64,000 nucleotides of DNA from Ruminococcaceae bacterium HV4-5-B5C (GTDB lineage Bacteria; Bacillota; Clostridia; Oscillospirales; Acutalibacteraceae). Numbering within the stretch: the first letter of the stretch is position 1; each line of letters opens with the position of its first letter. A program made the translations under genes and the position numbers. The stretch covers positions 122,733-186,732 of the forward strand of contig FXYJ02000007.1 of assembly GCA_900184925.1 (NCBI GenBank), in the 5' to 3' direction. Positions 27,052 through 34,179 of this stretch are shown one piece after another. The notes below the pieces were generated by a model. The model ran no database searches, was not told the origin of the DNA, and was given only the letters and a program-made list of their open reading frames with translations.

Positions 27052-27708
27052 TTGGCTCAGATAAAATTTGAGAATGTCTCCTATCGCGACGGAGAGAATA
27101 CAATTCTCCGCAGCCTTTCGGTTGACATTGAACAGGGCGACTATGTTTCTGTCATGGGTCCGTCCGGAAGTGGAAAAAGCACATTTCTGAAACTGTGCTG
27201 CCACCTGATCAGTCCCACGGAAGGCAGAATTCTGCTTGACGGGAACGATATTATGCAGCAGGACCCGATTGCACTGAGAAAAAAGATCTGTTATTGCTTC
27301 CAGACGCCTGTGCTTTTCGGAGATACAGTTGAAGATAACCTTCTTTTTCCCTATTCCATTCGAAAGCAAAACCCGGACCGTGAGCAGATTGATTCCCTGT
27401 TCTCCAAATTTCATATGCCTCCCGACTCCATGAAACACGAAATCAAAACCCTTTCCGGGGGAGAAAAGCAGCGGATTGCCCTGATTCGCACTCTGCTTTT
27501 CAGGCCGGAGGTTTTGCTTCTGGACGAGGTAACATCCGCCCTTGACGTTGACAATACATTAATCGTGGAAAATGCAGTCAAAGCAATGAACCAGGAGGGC
27601 ATTACCGTTCTGTGGGTAACACACAACCCGGAGCAGGGCAGAAAATATGCCGATAAGCTGCTTACCATCGAAGGCGGCAAAATTGCGGCATTGGAGGTGC
27701 TGAGATGA
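27052..27708 (+). CDS. fetA: FetA/YbbL-like ABC transporter ATPase
   Basis: Cytoplasmic ATPase of about 218 residues that powers a FetAB-type exporter, linked in E. coli to iron homeostasis and oxidative-stress resistance. Walker A GPSGSGKSTF, Q-loop CYCFQTP, signature LSGGEKQR, Walker B VLLLDEVTSAL and H-loop VTHNPEQ are all intact. The likely start is TTG 27052, 8 bases after AGAGG; longer in-frame extensions lack a ribosome binding site and are unlike the family. Its stop overlaps the permease ATG (ATGA). Confidence 0.88.
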   Translation: MAQIKFENVSYRDGENTILRSLSVDIEQGDYVSVMGPSGSGKSTFLKLCCHLISPTEGRILLDGNDIMQQDPIALRKKICYCFQTPVLFGDTVEDNLLFPYSIRKQNPDREQIDSLFSKFHMPPDSMKHEIKTLSGGEKQRIALIRTLLFRPEVLLLDEVTSALDVDNTLIVENAVKAMNQEGITVLWVTHNPEQGRKYADKLLTIEGGKIAALEVLR

Positions 27709-28463
27709 ACGGTGCCAATATCAGTATCAGTTCCCTTATGATCGCCTCGCTTCTTGTGATTGTTTCGCTTCTCTTTTCCTATTTCCAAAAGCTCAAGCTG
27801 GAGAAGGAAACGATGATCAGCGTGGTCAGAGCCGTCGTTCAGTTAATTGCGGTAGGCTATCTTCTGGAATTTATCTTCGGGCTGAACAACCCGGCGTTTA
27901 CGACTTTGCTTGTATTGATCATGATGTTTAACGCCGCCTATAACGCTTCTAAAAGAGGCAAAGGGATTAAGAACGGGCTCCTCATCTCTTTTGTTTCCAT
28001 TGCCGCAGGGGCAGGGCTTACGCTGTGCGTTCTCGTTTTGTCGGGCGCAATCCGGTATCAGCCGAACCAGATCGTACCGATCAGCGGGATGATCATCAGC
28101 AACGCCATGGTTGCACTCGGGCTTTGCTACCGTCAGCTCTCCGCCGACTTCAAAAGCAGGCGCGACGAGGTGGAGACAAAGCTCTCTCTCGGCGCGGATG
28201 TTTTGCCGTCGTCCGTCGAAATCATCCGGGATTCCATCCGGACAGGGATGCTCCCAACGATTGATTCCGCCAAAACACTGGGCATCGTTTCCCTGCCGGG
28301 CATGATGACCGGGCTTATTCTGGCGGGTACTTCGCCCGTGCAGGCAATCCGGTACCAGATCATGGTCACCTTTATGCTGCTGTCGACGACTGCCATTTCT
28401 TCGTTTATGGCCTGCTATCTTTCCTACAGAGGTTTTTTCAACGACCGGAAGCAATTAATATAA
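27705..28463 (+). CDS. fetB: FetB/YbbM-like (UPF0014) permease
   Basis: Membrane component of the exporter, 252 residues with seven hydrophobic helices. Family hallmarks include VVRAVVQLIAVGYLLEFIF at the N-terminus, NPAFTTLLVLIMMFNAAYNA, and SLPGMMTGLILAGTSPVQAI late in the protein, all typical of UPF0014. Overlaps the ATPase gene by 4 bases. Sitting directly after a metal-riboswitch ATPase, it makes this block a metal-export island; whether it shares metals with the ATPase is not shown. Confidence 0.92.
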   Translation: MNGANISISSLMIASLLVIVSLLFSYFQKLKLEKETMISVVRAVVQLIAVGYLLEFIFGLNNPAFTTLLVLIMMFNAAYNASKRGKGIKNGLLISFVSIAAGAGLTLCVLVLSGAIRYQPNQIVPISGMIISNAMVALGLCYRQLSADFKSRRDEVETKLSLGADVLPSSVEIIRDSIRTGMLPTIDSAKTLGIVSLPGMMTGLILAGTSPVQAIRYQIMVTFMLLSTTAISSFMACYLSYRGFFNDRKQLI

Positions 28464-28503
28464 TCCGGCGAGCAGGGCGCCGACGCTCTGCATTCTTTAC
28501 GCG

Positions 28504-28542
28504 AAAAGGCAGCGCATGATGATAAAACATGCGCTGCCTTTT
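28504..28542 (+). terminator. 15-bp terminator hairpin after fetB
   Basis: AAAAGGCAGCGCATG (28504-28518) is the exact reverse complement of CATGCGCTGCCTTTT (28528-28542), with a 9-base loop. The arms provide A- and T-runs on both strands, so it can act in both directions. Confidence 0.8.
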
Positions 28543-28637
28543 CTGGCTGCTTTCGCACCCACTCTTTCGGATTCCGCTTTGCTGCGGTCACTATTTTGAC
28601 AAAAGCGGCAAATACTAACGGAAACGGAGGTGCGGAT

Positions 28638-28718
28638 ATGAACTCTTCATGCAAAAAGGACATAACCCTGTGCTGGCGTGCCGGTGACCCTGACGGGAGT
28701 TGCTGTTATGCGCAATAA
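28638..28718 (+). CDS. Possible cysteine-rich upstream ORF (26 codons)
   Basis: ATG 28638 lies 7 bases after GGAGGTG, the best ribosome binding site in this region. The 26-residue product has five cysteines, including a CC pair (GSCCYAQ end) and an N-terminal MNSSCKKD. Its stop codon lies 8 bases inside the next gene, so the frames overlap by 11 bases. It could be a leader peptide that couples translation of the cyclase-like gene. No family recognised. Confidence 0.4.
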   Translation: MNSSCKKDITLCWRAGDPDGSCCYAQ

Positions 28719-29538
28719 AGGCTTCGAGGGCTGGTACTTCAGGCATCAGAAGGACGAAGACACGATTGCCTTTATCCCGGGAAGGGCTGAAAACACCTCG
28801 TTCGTGCAGGTAATCTCCCCCGCAGGCTCCCGGCAGTTCGACACGCCGGGTCTTTCAGTTAACCACGGTGTAATCCGTACCGGCAACTGCCTTTTTTCCC
28901 GCCGGGGCTGCAAAATCGATCTGCCCGGCATCGGGGGAAAAATCCGGTACGGCGGGCTCACACCCCTGCACTCCGATATCATGGGGCCGTTCCGTTTCTT
29001 TCCGATGGAGTGCCGCCACGGAATCATCAGCATGACACATTCGCTCAGCGGGAGTCTTTCCATAGACGGCGCGGCACACAGCTTCAACGGCGGTACCGGC
29101 TACGCCGAAAAGGACAGCGGCACATCTTTCCCCCGCTCTTACCTGTGGATGCAGTGCAGTGACTTTCCGGAGCCGTGCTCCGTCATGGTGTCGGTCGCAC
29201 ATATTCCGTTTTACGGCATGAGCTTTCGCGGCTGCATCTGCGCAATTGTATACCGTGGCCGCGAGTACCGGCTGGCAACCTATGGCGGTGCGCACATTCA
29301 CGCTGTCAGCGCGGAGCATCTCTGCCTTTCTCAGGGCAAACTGCTTTTGGAGATCGACATGAAGCCTTCCCGCAGCAGCCATCCGCTGCGTTCCCCCGTA
29401 CAAGGGAAAATGTCGGGCACAATCCGTGAAAACTGCAACGCTGCTGTTTCAGCGCGTCTCTGGGATCGCGGAAAAACCGTGTTCTCGCTTCACAGCAGCC
29501 ACGCGGCTTATGAGTATGTACCCGATGGAAAAGACTGA
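28708..29538 (+). CDS. Tocopherol-cyclase-family protein
   Basis: About 276 residues of the bacterial branch of the tocopherol cyclase family (lipocalin-related beta-barrel). Recognisable pieces are FEGWYFRHQ at the N-terminus, SFVQVISPAGSRQF, GPFRFFPMECRHGIISM and the YAEKDSGTSFPRSYLWMQC block. In plants the fold cyclises tocopherol precursors; in anaerobic Firmicutes the substrate is unknown and no quinone pathway is seen nearby. I choose ATG 28708, 8 bases after GGGAG; GTG 28678 is an alternative. Preceded by a short overlapping cysteine-rich frame. Confidence 0.8.
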   Translation: MRNKGFEGWYFRHQKDEDTIAFIPGRAENTSFVQVISPAGSRQFDTPGLSVNHGVIRTGNCLFSRRGCKIDLPGIGGKIRYGGLTPLHSDIMGPFRFFPMECRHGIISMTHSLSGSLSIDGAAHSFNGGTGYAEKDSGTSFPRSYLWMQCSDFPEPCSVMVSVAHIPFYGMSFRGCICAIVYRGREYRLATYGGAHIHAVSAEHLCLSQGKLLLEIDMKPSRSSHPLRSPVQGKMSGTIRENCNAAVSARLWDRGKTVFSLHSSHAAYEYVPDGKD

Positions 29539-29558
29539 ACGCCATAAAGGCCCACCCG

Positions 29559-30122
29559 TCATACCATTGAATGTGACTCTGCGTGTTTTTTGAGCCACTG
29601 CTCTCTGGTGATGCAGGTAATATGCTCTGTCCTGACATCATGCATAAGCGGCCATTCCTTCTCTGCTTCCGTGTGATGATACCGGAATCCGCACTTTTCC
29701 TGTACACGTTTCGACTTCTCATTGCCTTCAAAATACCCGCACCAGATTTTTGAAACGCCTACTTTTTCAAAAGCGTATTTCATCAGTGCTTCTGCAGCTT
29801 CCGGCACCATGCCTCTTCCCCAGTACGGCACACCGATCCAGTAACCAATTTCGGCTTCCTTTTTCCCGATGCCGAGGTTGCTTTTGTCTTCTATCATAAG
29901 GCCTATGCTTCCGATTGCTTTTTCTTCTCCCTTTTGCACAATGGCATATGTTTCATCCGCGGAAAGGACCTCCCTGATAATCTGTCTGCTGTTTTCGACG
30001 CTGGTGTGGACAGGCCACCCCGCAATTGGTCCGACTCGGGGATCTTTTGCGAATTCATAGAGACTTTCGGCGTCGCCCTCACTCCACGGGCGAAGAATCA
30101 GTCTCGCTGTTTCCAATATCAT
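29559..30122 (-). CDS. RimJ/RimL-type GNAT acetyltransferase
   Basis: A 187-residue acetyltransferase of the ribosomal-protein-alanine type. MILETARLILRPWSEGDAESLYEFA is the standard RimJ/L opening, followed by GSIGLM, EIGYWIGVPYWGRGMVPEAAEAL (acetyl-CoA loop) and SKRVQEKCGFRYHH. Substrate may be a protein N-terminus or a small amine. Probably co-transcribed with the phosphatase gene 66 bases upstream on the same strand. Confidence 0.9.
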   Translation of the reverse strand: MILETARLILRPWSEGDAESLYEFAKDPRVGPIAGWPVHTSVENSRQIIREVLSADETYAIVQKGEEKAIGSIGLMIEDKSNLGIGKKEAEIGYWIGVPYWGRGMVPEAAEALMKYAFEKVGVSKIWCGYFEGNEKSKRVQEKCGFRYHHTEAEKEWPLMHDVRTEHITCITREQWLKKHAESHSMV

Positions 30123-30188
30123 TTCAGCACCTTCTTACTGATGATTTTTCTTGACGGGGGTTCCGAACGATTATTTGCCGCCCGCCTT

Positions 30189-30917
30189 TTAATCATGGCG
30201 CTGGTCAAAGTCGTCATATATTTCACAGAATCTGCCCGCAAATGCCGGTTCTTCGCCGCCTGCGTACAGGTGCGAGACGTCGCCGAAAGAACTCATGCGG
30301 AAAGAAGCGGTGCCCTTTCGGCGCTCCTCCGTAACCAGCGTCGTTACCGAGGTTGGGGCGGCACACATTCCCTGCCAGAGAACTACCGGGGAAACCCCGA
30401 TTAAATGCGCCAGCATCACGCATTCCACGCCGAAGTGGCAGAACAGGATAACGGTATCTTTATTTGGATGAACCGCACGGTACACCTGCCCCTCTCGTTC
30501 ATATCCGTGCACTTTCAGAATGTCATCAAGGCCGGCATAAACGCGTAACGCCTCTATCCCTACCTTTCCTTTCCGCATAACGGGAGTTGTATCCCAGCAA
30601 TCCTTTTCGTAATATGCGTCGATCTTCGTCCATTCCGAGGGAAGCCAGTCCCACGGGATTCGCTGTTCTCCCGTCTCTTCGTCGATCACCGGAGCGTAAA
30701 ATTCCCTGAGCCACGGAAGGACAACTGCTTCCCGGTTCATTTTTTTTAATGTAACCGATGCCGTGTCCTGTGCTCTTCCCAACGGGGAGAGATAAAAAGC
30801 TTTCACGTCCATAGTAACAAGTTTTCGGGACAGCAGTTCCGCTTCACGCCATCCCTTTTCGGTCAGGGAATCGATGGAATAGTCAGGGTCTCCGTGACGA
30901 ATAATTAATAATTTCAT
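30189..30917 (-). CDS. Histidine phosphatase superfamily protein
   Basis: A 242-residue phosphoglycerate-mutase-like phosphatase. Catalytic RHG is at residues 7-9 (LLIIRHGDPDYS), with Arg in SPLGRAQDTA and the second His in LFCHFGVECVML. Insertions of about 60 residues relative to the smallest CobC-like members lie in the middle and may form the substrate lid. Substrate unknown (sugar phosphate or nucleotide). Start ATG with AGGCACCTT-type leader; upstream of the GNAT gene. Confidence 0.88.
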   Translation of the reverse strand: MKLLIIRHGDPDYSIDSLTEKGWREAELLSRKLVTMDVKAFYLSPLGRAQDTASVTLKKMNREAVVLPWLREFYAPVIDEETGEQRIPWDWLPSEWTKIDAYYEKDCWDTTPVMRKGKVGIEALRVYAGLDDILKVHGYEREGQVYRAVHPNKDTVILFCHFGVECVMLAHLIGVSPVVLWQGMCAAPTSVTTLVTEERRKGTASFRMSSFGDVSHLYAGGEEPAFAGRFCEIYDDFDQRHD

Positions 30918-31008
30918 ATGGCAAGGTGCCTTTCTTCGTTTATCACTGTTATGGACAGGAGAACCGAGAAGCTTGGACCTTCTTCCGCATTCCCGGTATA
31001 TGTATTAC

Positions 31009-31215
31009 TTAGTCGACTTCTCTTTCCAGTATAACCTCATAGCCTTTTGAAAAGTAGGCGCCGCTCTTCTCCTGATATGGTACAACCACCTGTTTCAGTC
31101 TCCATCCATTTTGAGCTTCAGAAGCAATGACCTCTTTGCATTTTTCAAAGTCATCCTGCTTCCCAAACATTTTCGAGCGGGGAATTTCAATAAACTTATA
31201 TTCATACCGTGCCAT
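31009..31215 (-). CDS. DUF4177 small protein
   Basis: A 68-residue protein with the DUF4177 pattern: YEYKFIEIP at the N-terminus, then EVIASEAQNGWRLKQVVVPYQ and a terminal YEVILERE strand. Such proteins are small alpha/beta folds of unknown function common in Firmicutes. GGGAGAAGGAGC lies upstream of the ATG. Complete. Confidence 0.85.
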   Translation of the reverse strand: MARYEYKFIEIPRSKMFGKQDDFEKCKEVIASEAQNGWRLKQVVVPYQEKSGAYFSKGYEVILEREVD

Positions 31216-31263
31216 AGCGCTCCTTCTCCCTTTCTAAAATAAAAAACATAATCCCGTTACCAA

Positions 31264-31896
31264 TTATTTACCGAAGAGATTAAGCGCTCCGTGCAGGAGC
31301 ATCGTGGAATAGCTGTTTTTGGTTTTGAGCCGCAGGGCCCCTAATACAACACCAAAGCAAAGACCGGTGACCGCTTTCCACATCATTACATTGACAAGCC
31401 CGGTTCCCACGCGAAAAGCAACGGAATCGAGGTATCCGAAATGCCAGACGGCAAAAAGCAGCGTTGACACAATATAAGTGCACCACTCTTTTTTGAACAG
31501 CATATTCAGTTGATTCCAAACGAACCCACGAAAAATCAGTTCTTCAAATACCGGTGTGACAATAGCGGAATAAAGCAGCAGGATGATTGCGGAGGCGCTG
31601 CCGTTCTTTGTCAGAATCGGCGTTAAAATCAGTAAAGCGGCCGCCATGACGGTGGCGGCAAGATAACCGGCACGAAAATTCTTCGGGAAAGCAGAAAGAC
31701 TGATTTTCCTTCGTTTCGCGACAAGAAGGATCAGGATGGAAAGGATGACCATCGCGATCATCGAAGCAACCCGGTCGGAAAAATCCGTCCTTTCGAACCC
31801 AAGGAAGCAGAGATTTTTTATTCCGATCCTGAGTAACTGCAATGCAATTAAAGCTCCGATGATTTCTATCATGGTTTTACAATACTTTTTACTCAT
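31264..31896 (-). CDS. CPBP-family intramembrane metalloprotease (Abi/CAAX type)
   Basis: Membrane protein of about 210 residues with six to seven helices. The catalytic motifs are intact: FEELIFRGFVWNQL (EExxxR), FAVWHFGY (FxxxH) and LLHGALNLF (HxxxN-like). Family members cleave prenylated or bacteriocin-like peptides or act in self-immunity; here no bacteriocin genes adjoin. ATG 31896 follows GGAG by 7 bases; a longer frame to 31926 lacks such a site. Confidence 0.87.
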   Translation of the reverse strand: MSKKYCKTMIEIIGALIALQLLRIGIKNLCFLGFERTDFSDRVASMIAMVILSILILLVAKRRKISLSAFPKNFRAGYLAATVMAAALLILTPILTKNGSASAIILLLYSAIVTPVFEELIFRGFVWNQLNMLFKKEWCTYIVSTLLFAVWHFGYLDSVAFRVGTGLVNVMMWKAVTGLCFGVVLGALRLKTKNSYSTMLLHGALNLFGK

Positions 31897-31980
31897 CCAT
31901 TTACTCCAAAGGTGAACAAACCTCAACGTAAGAATACGGCGAACGGTTTTCGTGCGCCCTTCGAAAAGAACTGAGCCGCG

Positions 31981-32649
31981 CTAAAGCTGCCGCAGCAGAA
32001 AATGATTTTTACGATACTCTAAAACGCCCTCTTTCTGCATCTTTGAAAGCTCGTTCGACATCGCGCTTCGGTCAACCGAAAGATAGTCTGCCAGCTGCTG
32101 TCGGTTAAAAGGAATGGAAAAATCGGGCGCGTGCAGCCGCATGGATTCCGAGGAAAGATAAGCAAGAAGCTTTTCCCTTGTGCTGCGCTGCGTCAGGTAG
32201 GTCAGCTTTTCATTCATCAGCAGATTTTTGGAGGCCAGAAGCGACACGAGGTTCCGGATCAGACGTGCATGAAAAGCACACGCGGAGGAACAGGTCGTCA
32301 GCAACCCCTGAAGGTTCATCAGCAAAACTTCGGCATCCTGCGCCGCCTGCACACTCACCCCGAGCGGGACATTCTCCGCACAGGCGTAGCTTTCGGCAAA
32401 CGTCTGGCCGGGGAGGATTTCCGCGACGAGATTTCGGTTTCCCCAGTAATCCTCCTGAATTACGTCGACGCTCCCGGAAGTGACTACGCCGACCGCGCTG
32501 ACGGAATCGCCGAAGTGTAGAACATATTCGCCTTTTTTGTAACTTTGTTTCTCGGCGGAAAGGCAGGTCAGCATACTTTCGATCTCTTCTTTGCCGATTC
32601 CGCTGAACAGTCTTGACCGTTTCAGTGCGGACAGGTCGTCTGGTTCCAT
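31981..32649 (-). CDS. Crp/Fnr-family transcriptional regulator
   Basis: A 222-residue regulator with N-terminal cyclic-nucleotide-binding-like barrel (YKKGEYVLHFGDSVSAVGVV, GQTFAESYACAENV) and C-terminal winged helix (FNRQQLADYLSVDRSAMSNELSKM). Two cysteines early (LTCLSAEK, ESYACAEN) and two near the dimer helix (TTCSSACAF) could sense redox or bind a cluster or haem, which is inference. Divergent from a ferredoxin-cupin-ferredoxin operon with a 16-base palindrome between, its likely operator. Related regulators in anaerobes (HcpR, FnrL-like) control redox or nitrosative-stress genes. Confidence 0.9.
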   Translation of the reverse strand: MEPDDLSALKRSRLFSGIGKEEIESMLTCLSAEKQSYKKGEYVLHFGDSVSAVGVVTSGSVDVIQEDYWGNRNLVAEILPGQTFAESYACAENVPLGVSVQAAQDAEVLLMNLQGLLTTCSSACAFHARLIRNLVSLLASKNLLMNEKLTYLTQRSTREKLLAYLSSESMRLHAPDFSIPFNRQQLADYLSVDRSAMSNELSKMQKEGVLEYRKNHFLLRQL

Positions 32650-32663
32650 AAAGATCTCTTTTC

Positions 32664-32679
32664 TGTTGCTTTTGCAACA
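32664..32679. promoter_or_regulatory. Palindromic Crp/Fnr operator overlapping the -35
   Basis: TGTTGC-TTTT-GCAACA is a perfect inverted repeat with 6-base arms and 4-base spacer, the geometry of FNR/HcpR boxes. Its right arm overlaps TTGCAA (32672-32677), which with TTGTAT (32695-32700), 17 bases on, may be the promoter of the ferredoxin operon. It is also 15 bases upstream of the regulator's own ATG. Confidence 0.6.
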
Positions 32680-32736
32680 TACTTATTTTTCTTATTGTAT
32701 TATACTCATCTCAGAAAAGCAAGGGAGGTACTGAAA

Positions 32737-33435
32737 ATGAAACGTAAAATCATTCAGATTAACGAAGAAAAATGCAACGGCTGCAGTGCCTGTGCGGCGG
32801 CATGCCACGAAGGCGCCATCGAAATGGTCGGCGGCAAAGCTAAACTTATGCGCGACGATTACTGTGACGCTCTGGGCGACTGCCTGCCTTCCTGCCCGAC
32901 CGGTGCAATTACGTTTACGGAGCGAGAGGCGGCCGAATACGACGAAAAGGCAGTCCTGAGGAATAAGGCGAAAAAAGCCGTTCCCTTTGCCGGGTGCCCG
33001 GGGAGCCGGGCCCATGCCATTGAGCGAAAACCCACTGCGGCAGGAAACGCTTTGGTTGAATCCCACACCGTTTCGCGGCTGTCGCAGTGGCCCGTTCAAA
33101 TCAGACTGGTTCCGGCAAAGGCGCCGTACTTCGACGGAGCAAAGCTGCTGATTGCCGCCGACTGCACGGCATATGCACGTGCGGACTTTCACGAGCGGTT
33201 CATCAAAGACCACATCACCCTGATCGGCTGCCCCAAACTGGACGACGTCGATTATGCGGACAAGCTCACGGATATCCTGAAAAACAATGCAGTCAGAAGC
33301 GTGACGGTGGTTCGCATGGAAGTGCCCTGCTGCGGAGGGATTGAAAATGCGGTGAAAACTGCGCTCCAGCGCAGCGAAAAGATGATTCCGTGGCAGGTGG
33401 TAACCATCTCTGCATCAGGCGATATTCTGGACTGA
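32737..33435 (+). CDS. Two-cluster 4Fe-4S ferredoxin-domain protein
   Basis: Cytoplasmic iron-sulfur protein of about 232 residues. Two [4Fe-4S] motifs occupy residues 13-65 (CNGCSACAAACHEGAI and CDALGDCLPSCPTGAI); the C-terminal 130 residues have further conserved-looking cysteines (AADCTAYA, GCPKLDD, VPCCGGIE), a pattern shared with proteins often found beside Crp/Fnr regulators in Clostridia. Probably an electron-transfer or redox-sensing partner. ATG 32737 has GGGAGGT 7 bases upstream. First gene of a three-gene operon. Confidence 0.88.
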   Translation: MKRKIIQINEEKCNGCSACAAACHEGAIEMVGGKAKLMRDDYCDALGDCLPSCPTGAITFTEREAAEYDEKAVLRNKAKKAVPFAGCPGSRAHAIERKPTAAGNALVESHTVSRLSQWPVQIRLVPAKAPYFDGAKLLIAADCTAYARADFHERFIKDHITLIGCPKLDDVDYADKLTDILKNNAVRSVTVVRMEVPCCGGIENAVKTALQRSEKMIPWQVVTISASGDILD

Positions 33436-33523
33436 AAAAACAACTCTCACAGCGGATAATCGTTGCCGGAAGCCTCGGCCCGGTACGCCGTGCGACCGGC
33501 AAACAGGGAAAGGAGCGTTCCAA

Positions 33524-33880
33524 ATGAGCTGTCTGAAAAACATCCGGCAGAAAGCCGTTCTTCCGCTTGCCGGAGAAATTACGGTCTGCCCGGGACAGGT
33601 TGTAAGCAAAACGCTGGCACAGAACAGCGCGGTCAGCATTACCCTGTTCTCTTTTGACCGGGGCGAGGAAATCGGTTCTCACGACTCCGAGGGTGATGCA
33701 ATGGTACAGGTTCTCGAAGGCATGGGCCTCTTTACCGTCGGAGAAAACGTCTTTCGCGTTCATGCAGGGGAAACGCTGGTCATGCCTGCAAAAATAAAGC
33801 ACTCGGTCCACGCCGAAGAATCCTTCAAAATGCTGCTGACCGTCGTCTTCCCTGACGCGGCGAAAGGAGAGTCAAAATGA
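33524..33880 (+). CDS. Cupin-domain protein
   Basis: A 118-residue single-domain cupin. Metal-binding positions are seen in FDRGEEIGSHDSEGDAMVQV (His and Glu-type ligands) and the second motif HAGETLVMPAKIKHSV. Small cupins of this kind accompany anaerobic redox operons, with no assigned reaction. AAAGGAG lies upstream of the ATG; its stop overlaps the following ferredoxin start by 4 bases. Confidence 0.88.
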   Translation: MSCLKNIRQKAVLPLAGEITVCPGQVVSKTLAQNSAVSITLFSFDRGEEIGSHDSEGDAMVQVLEGMGLFTVGENVFRVHAGETLVMPAKIKHSVHAEESFKMLLTVVFPDAAKGESK

Positions 33881-34065
33881 AAGTAAAAATCGACAAAAGC
33901 GGCTGCATTGGATGCGGCCTTTGCGCCGGCACCTGCCCGGAGGTATTCCGGATCGGAGAAGAGGGGCTGGCGGAAGTATACGCCCAGCCTACCGGAGAAG
34001 AGGAAGCCTCTGCCCGTGAAGCGGAAGAAAACTGCCCGGTGTCCGTTATTCAAACAGCGGAATAA
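33877..34065 (+). CDS. Small single-cluster ferredoxin
   Basis: A 62-residue monocluster ferredoxin. Three cysteines in CIGCGLCAGTCPEVF plus a remote cysteine in ENCPVSVI bind one [4Fe-4S] cluster, as in Thermotoga/Clostridium-type small ferredoxins. Strongly acidic. ATGA overlap with the cupin gene shows coupling. Likely electron carrier for the operon. Confidence 0.92.
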   Translation: MKVKIDKSGCIGCGLCAGTCPEVFRIGEEGLAEVYAQPTGEEEASAREAEENCPVSVIQTAE

Positions 34066-34100
34066 AATCCGGCAGAATGAAAACAGCATCGAATTGCGCA

Positions 34101-34133
34101 AACCGGCGCCGCTTAAAAAGCGGCGCCGGTTTC
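34101..34133. terminator. Perfect 15-bp terminator between convergent genes
   Basis: AAACCGGCGCCGCTT (34101-34115) and AAGCGGCGCCGGTTT (34119-34133) pair completely around a 3-base loop, followed by CTTCT. Serves the ferredoxin operon and, in reverse, the histidine-kinase gene. Confidence 0.8.
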
Positions 34134-34179
34134 TTCTGCAGGACGGAGTTTCATTTGAAAAGGATCATTTTGCTACGGT

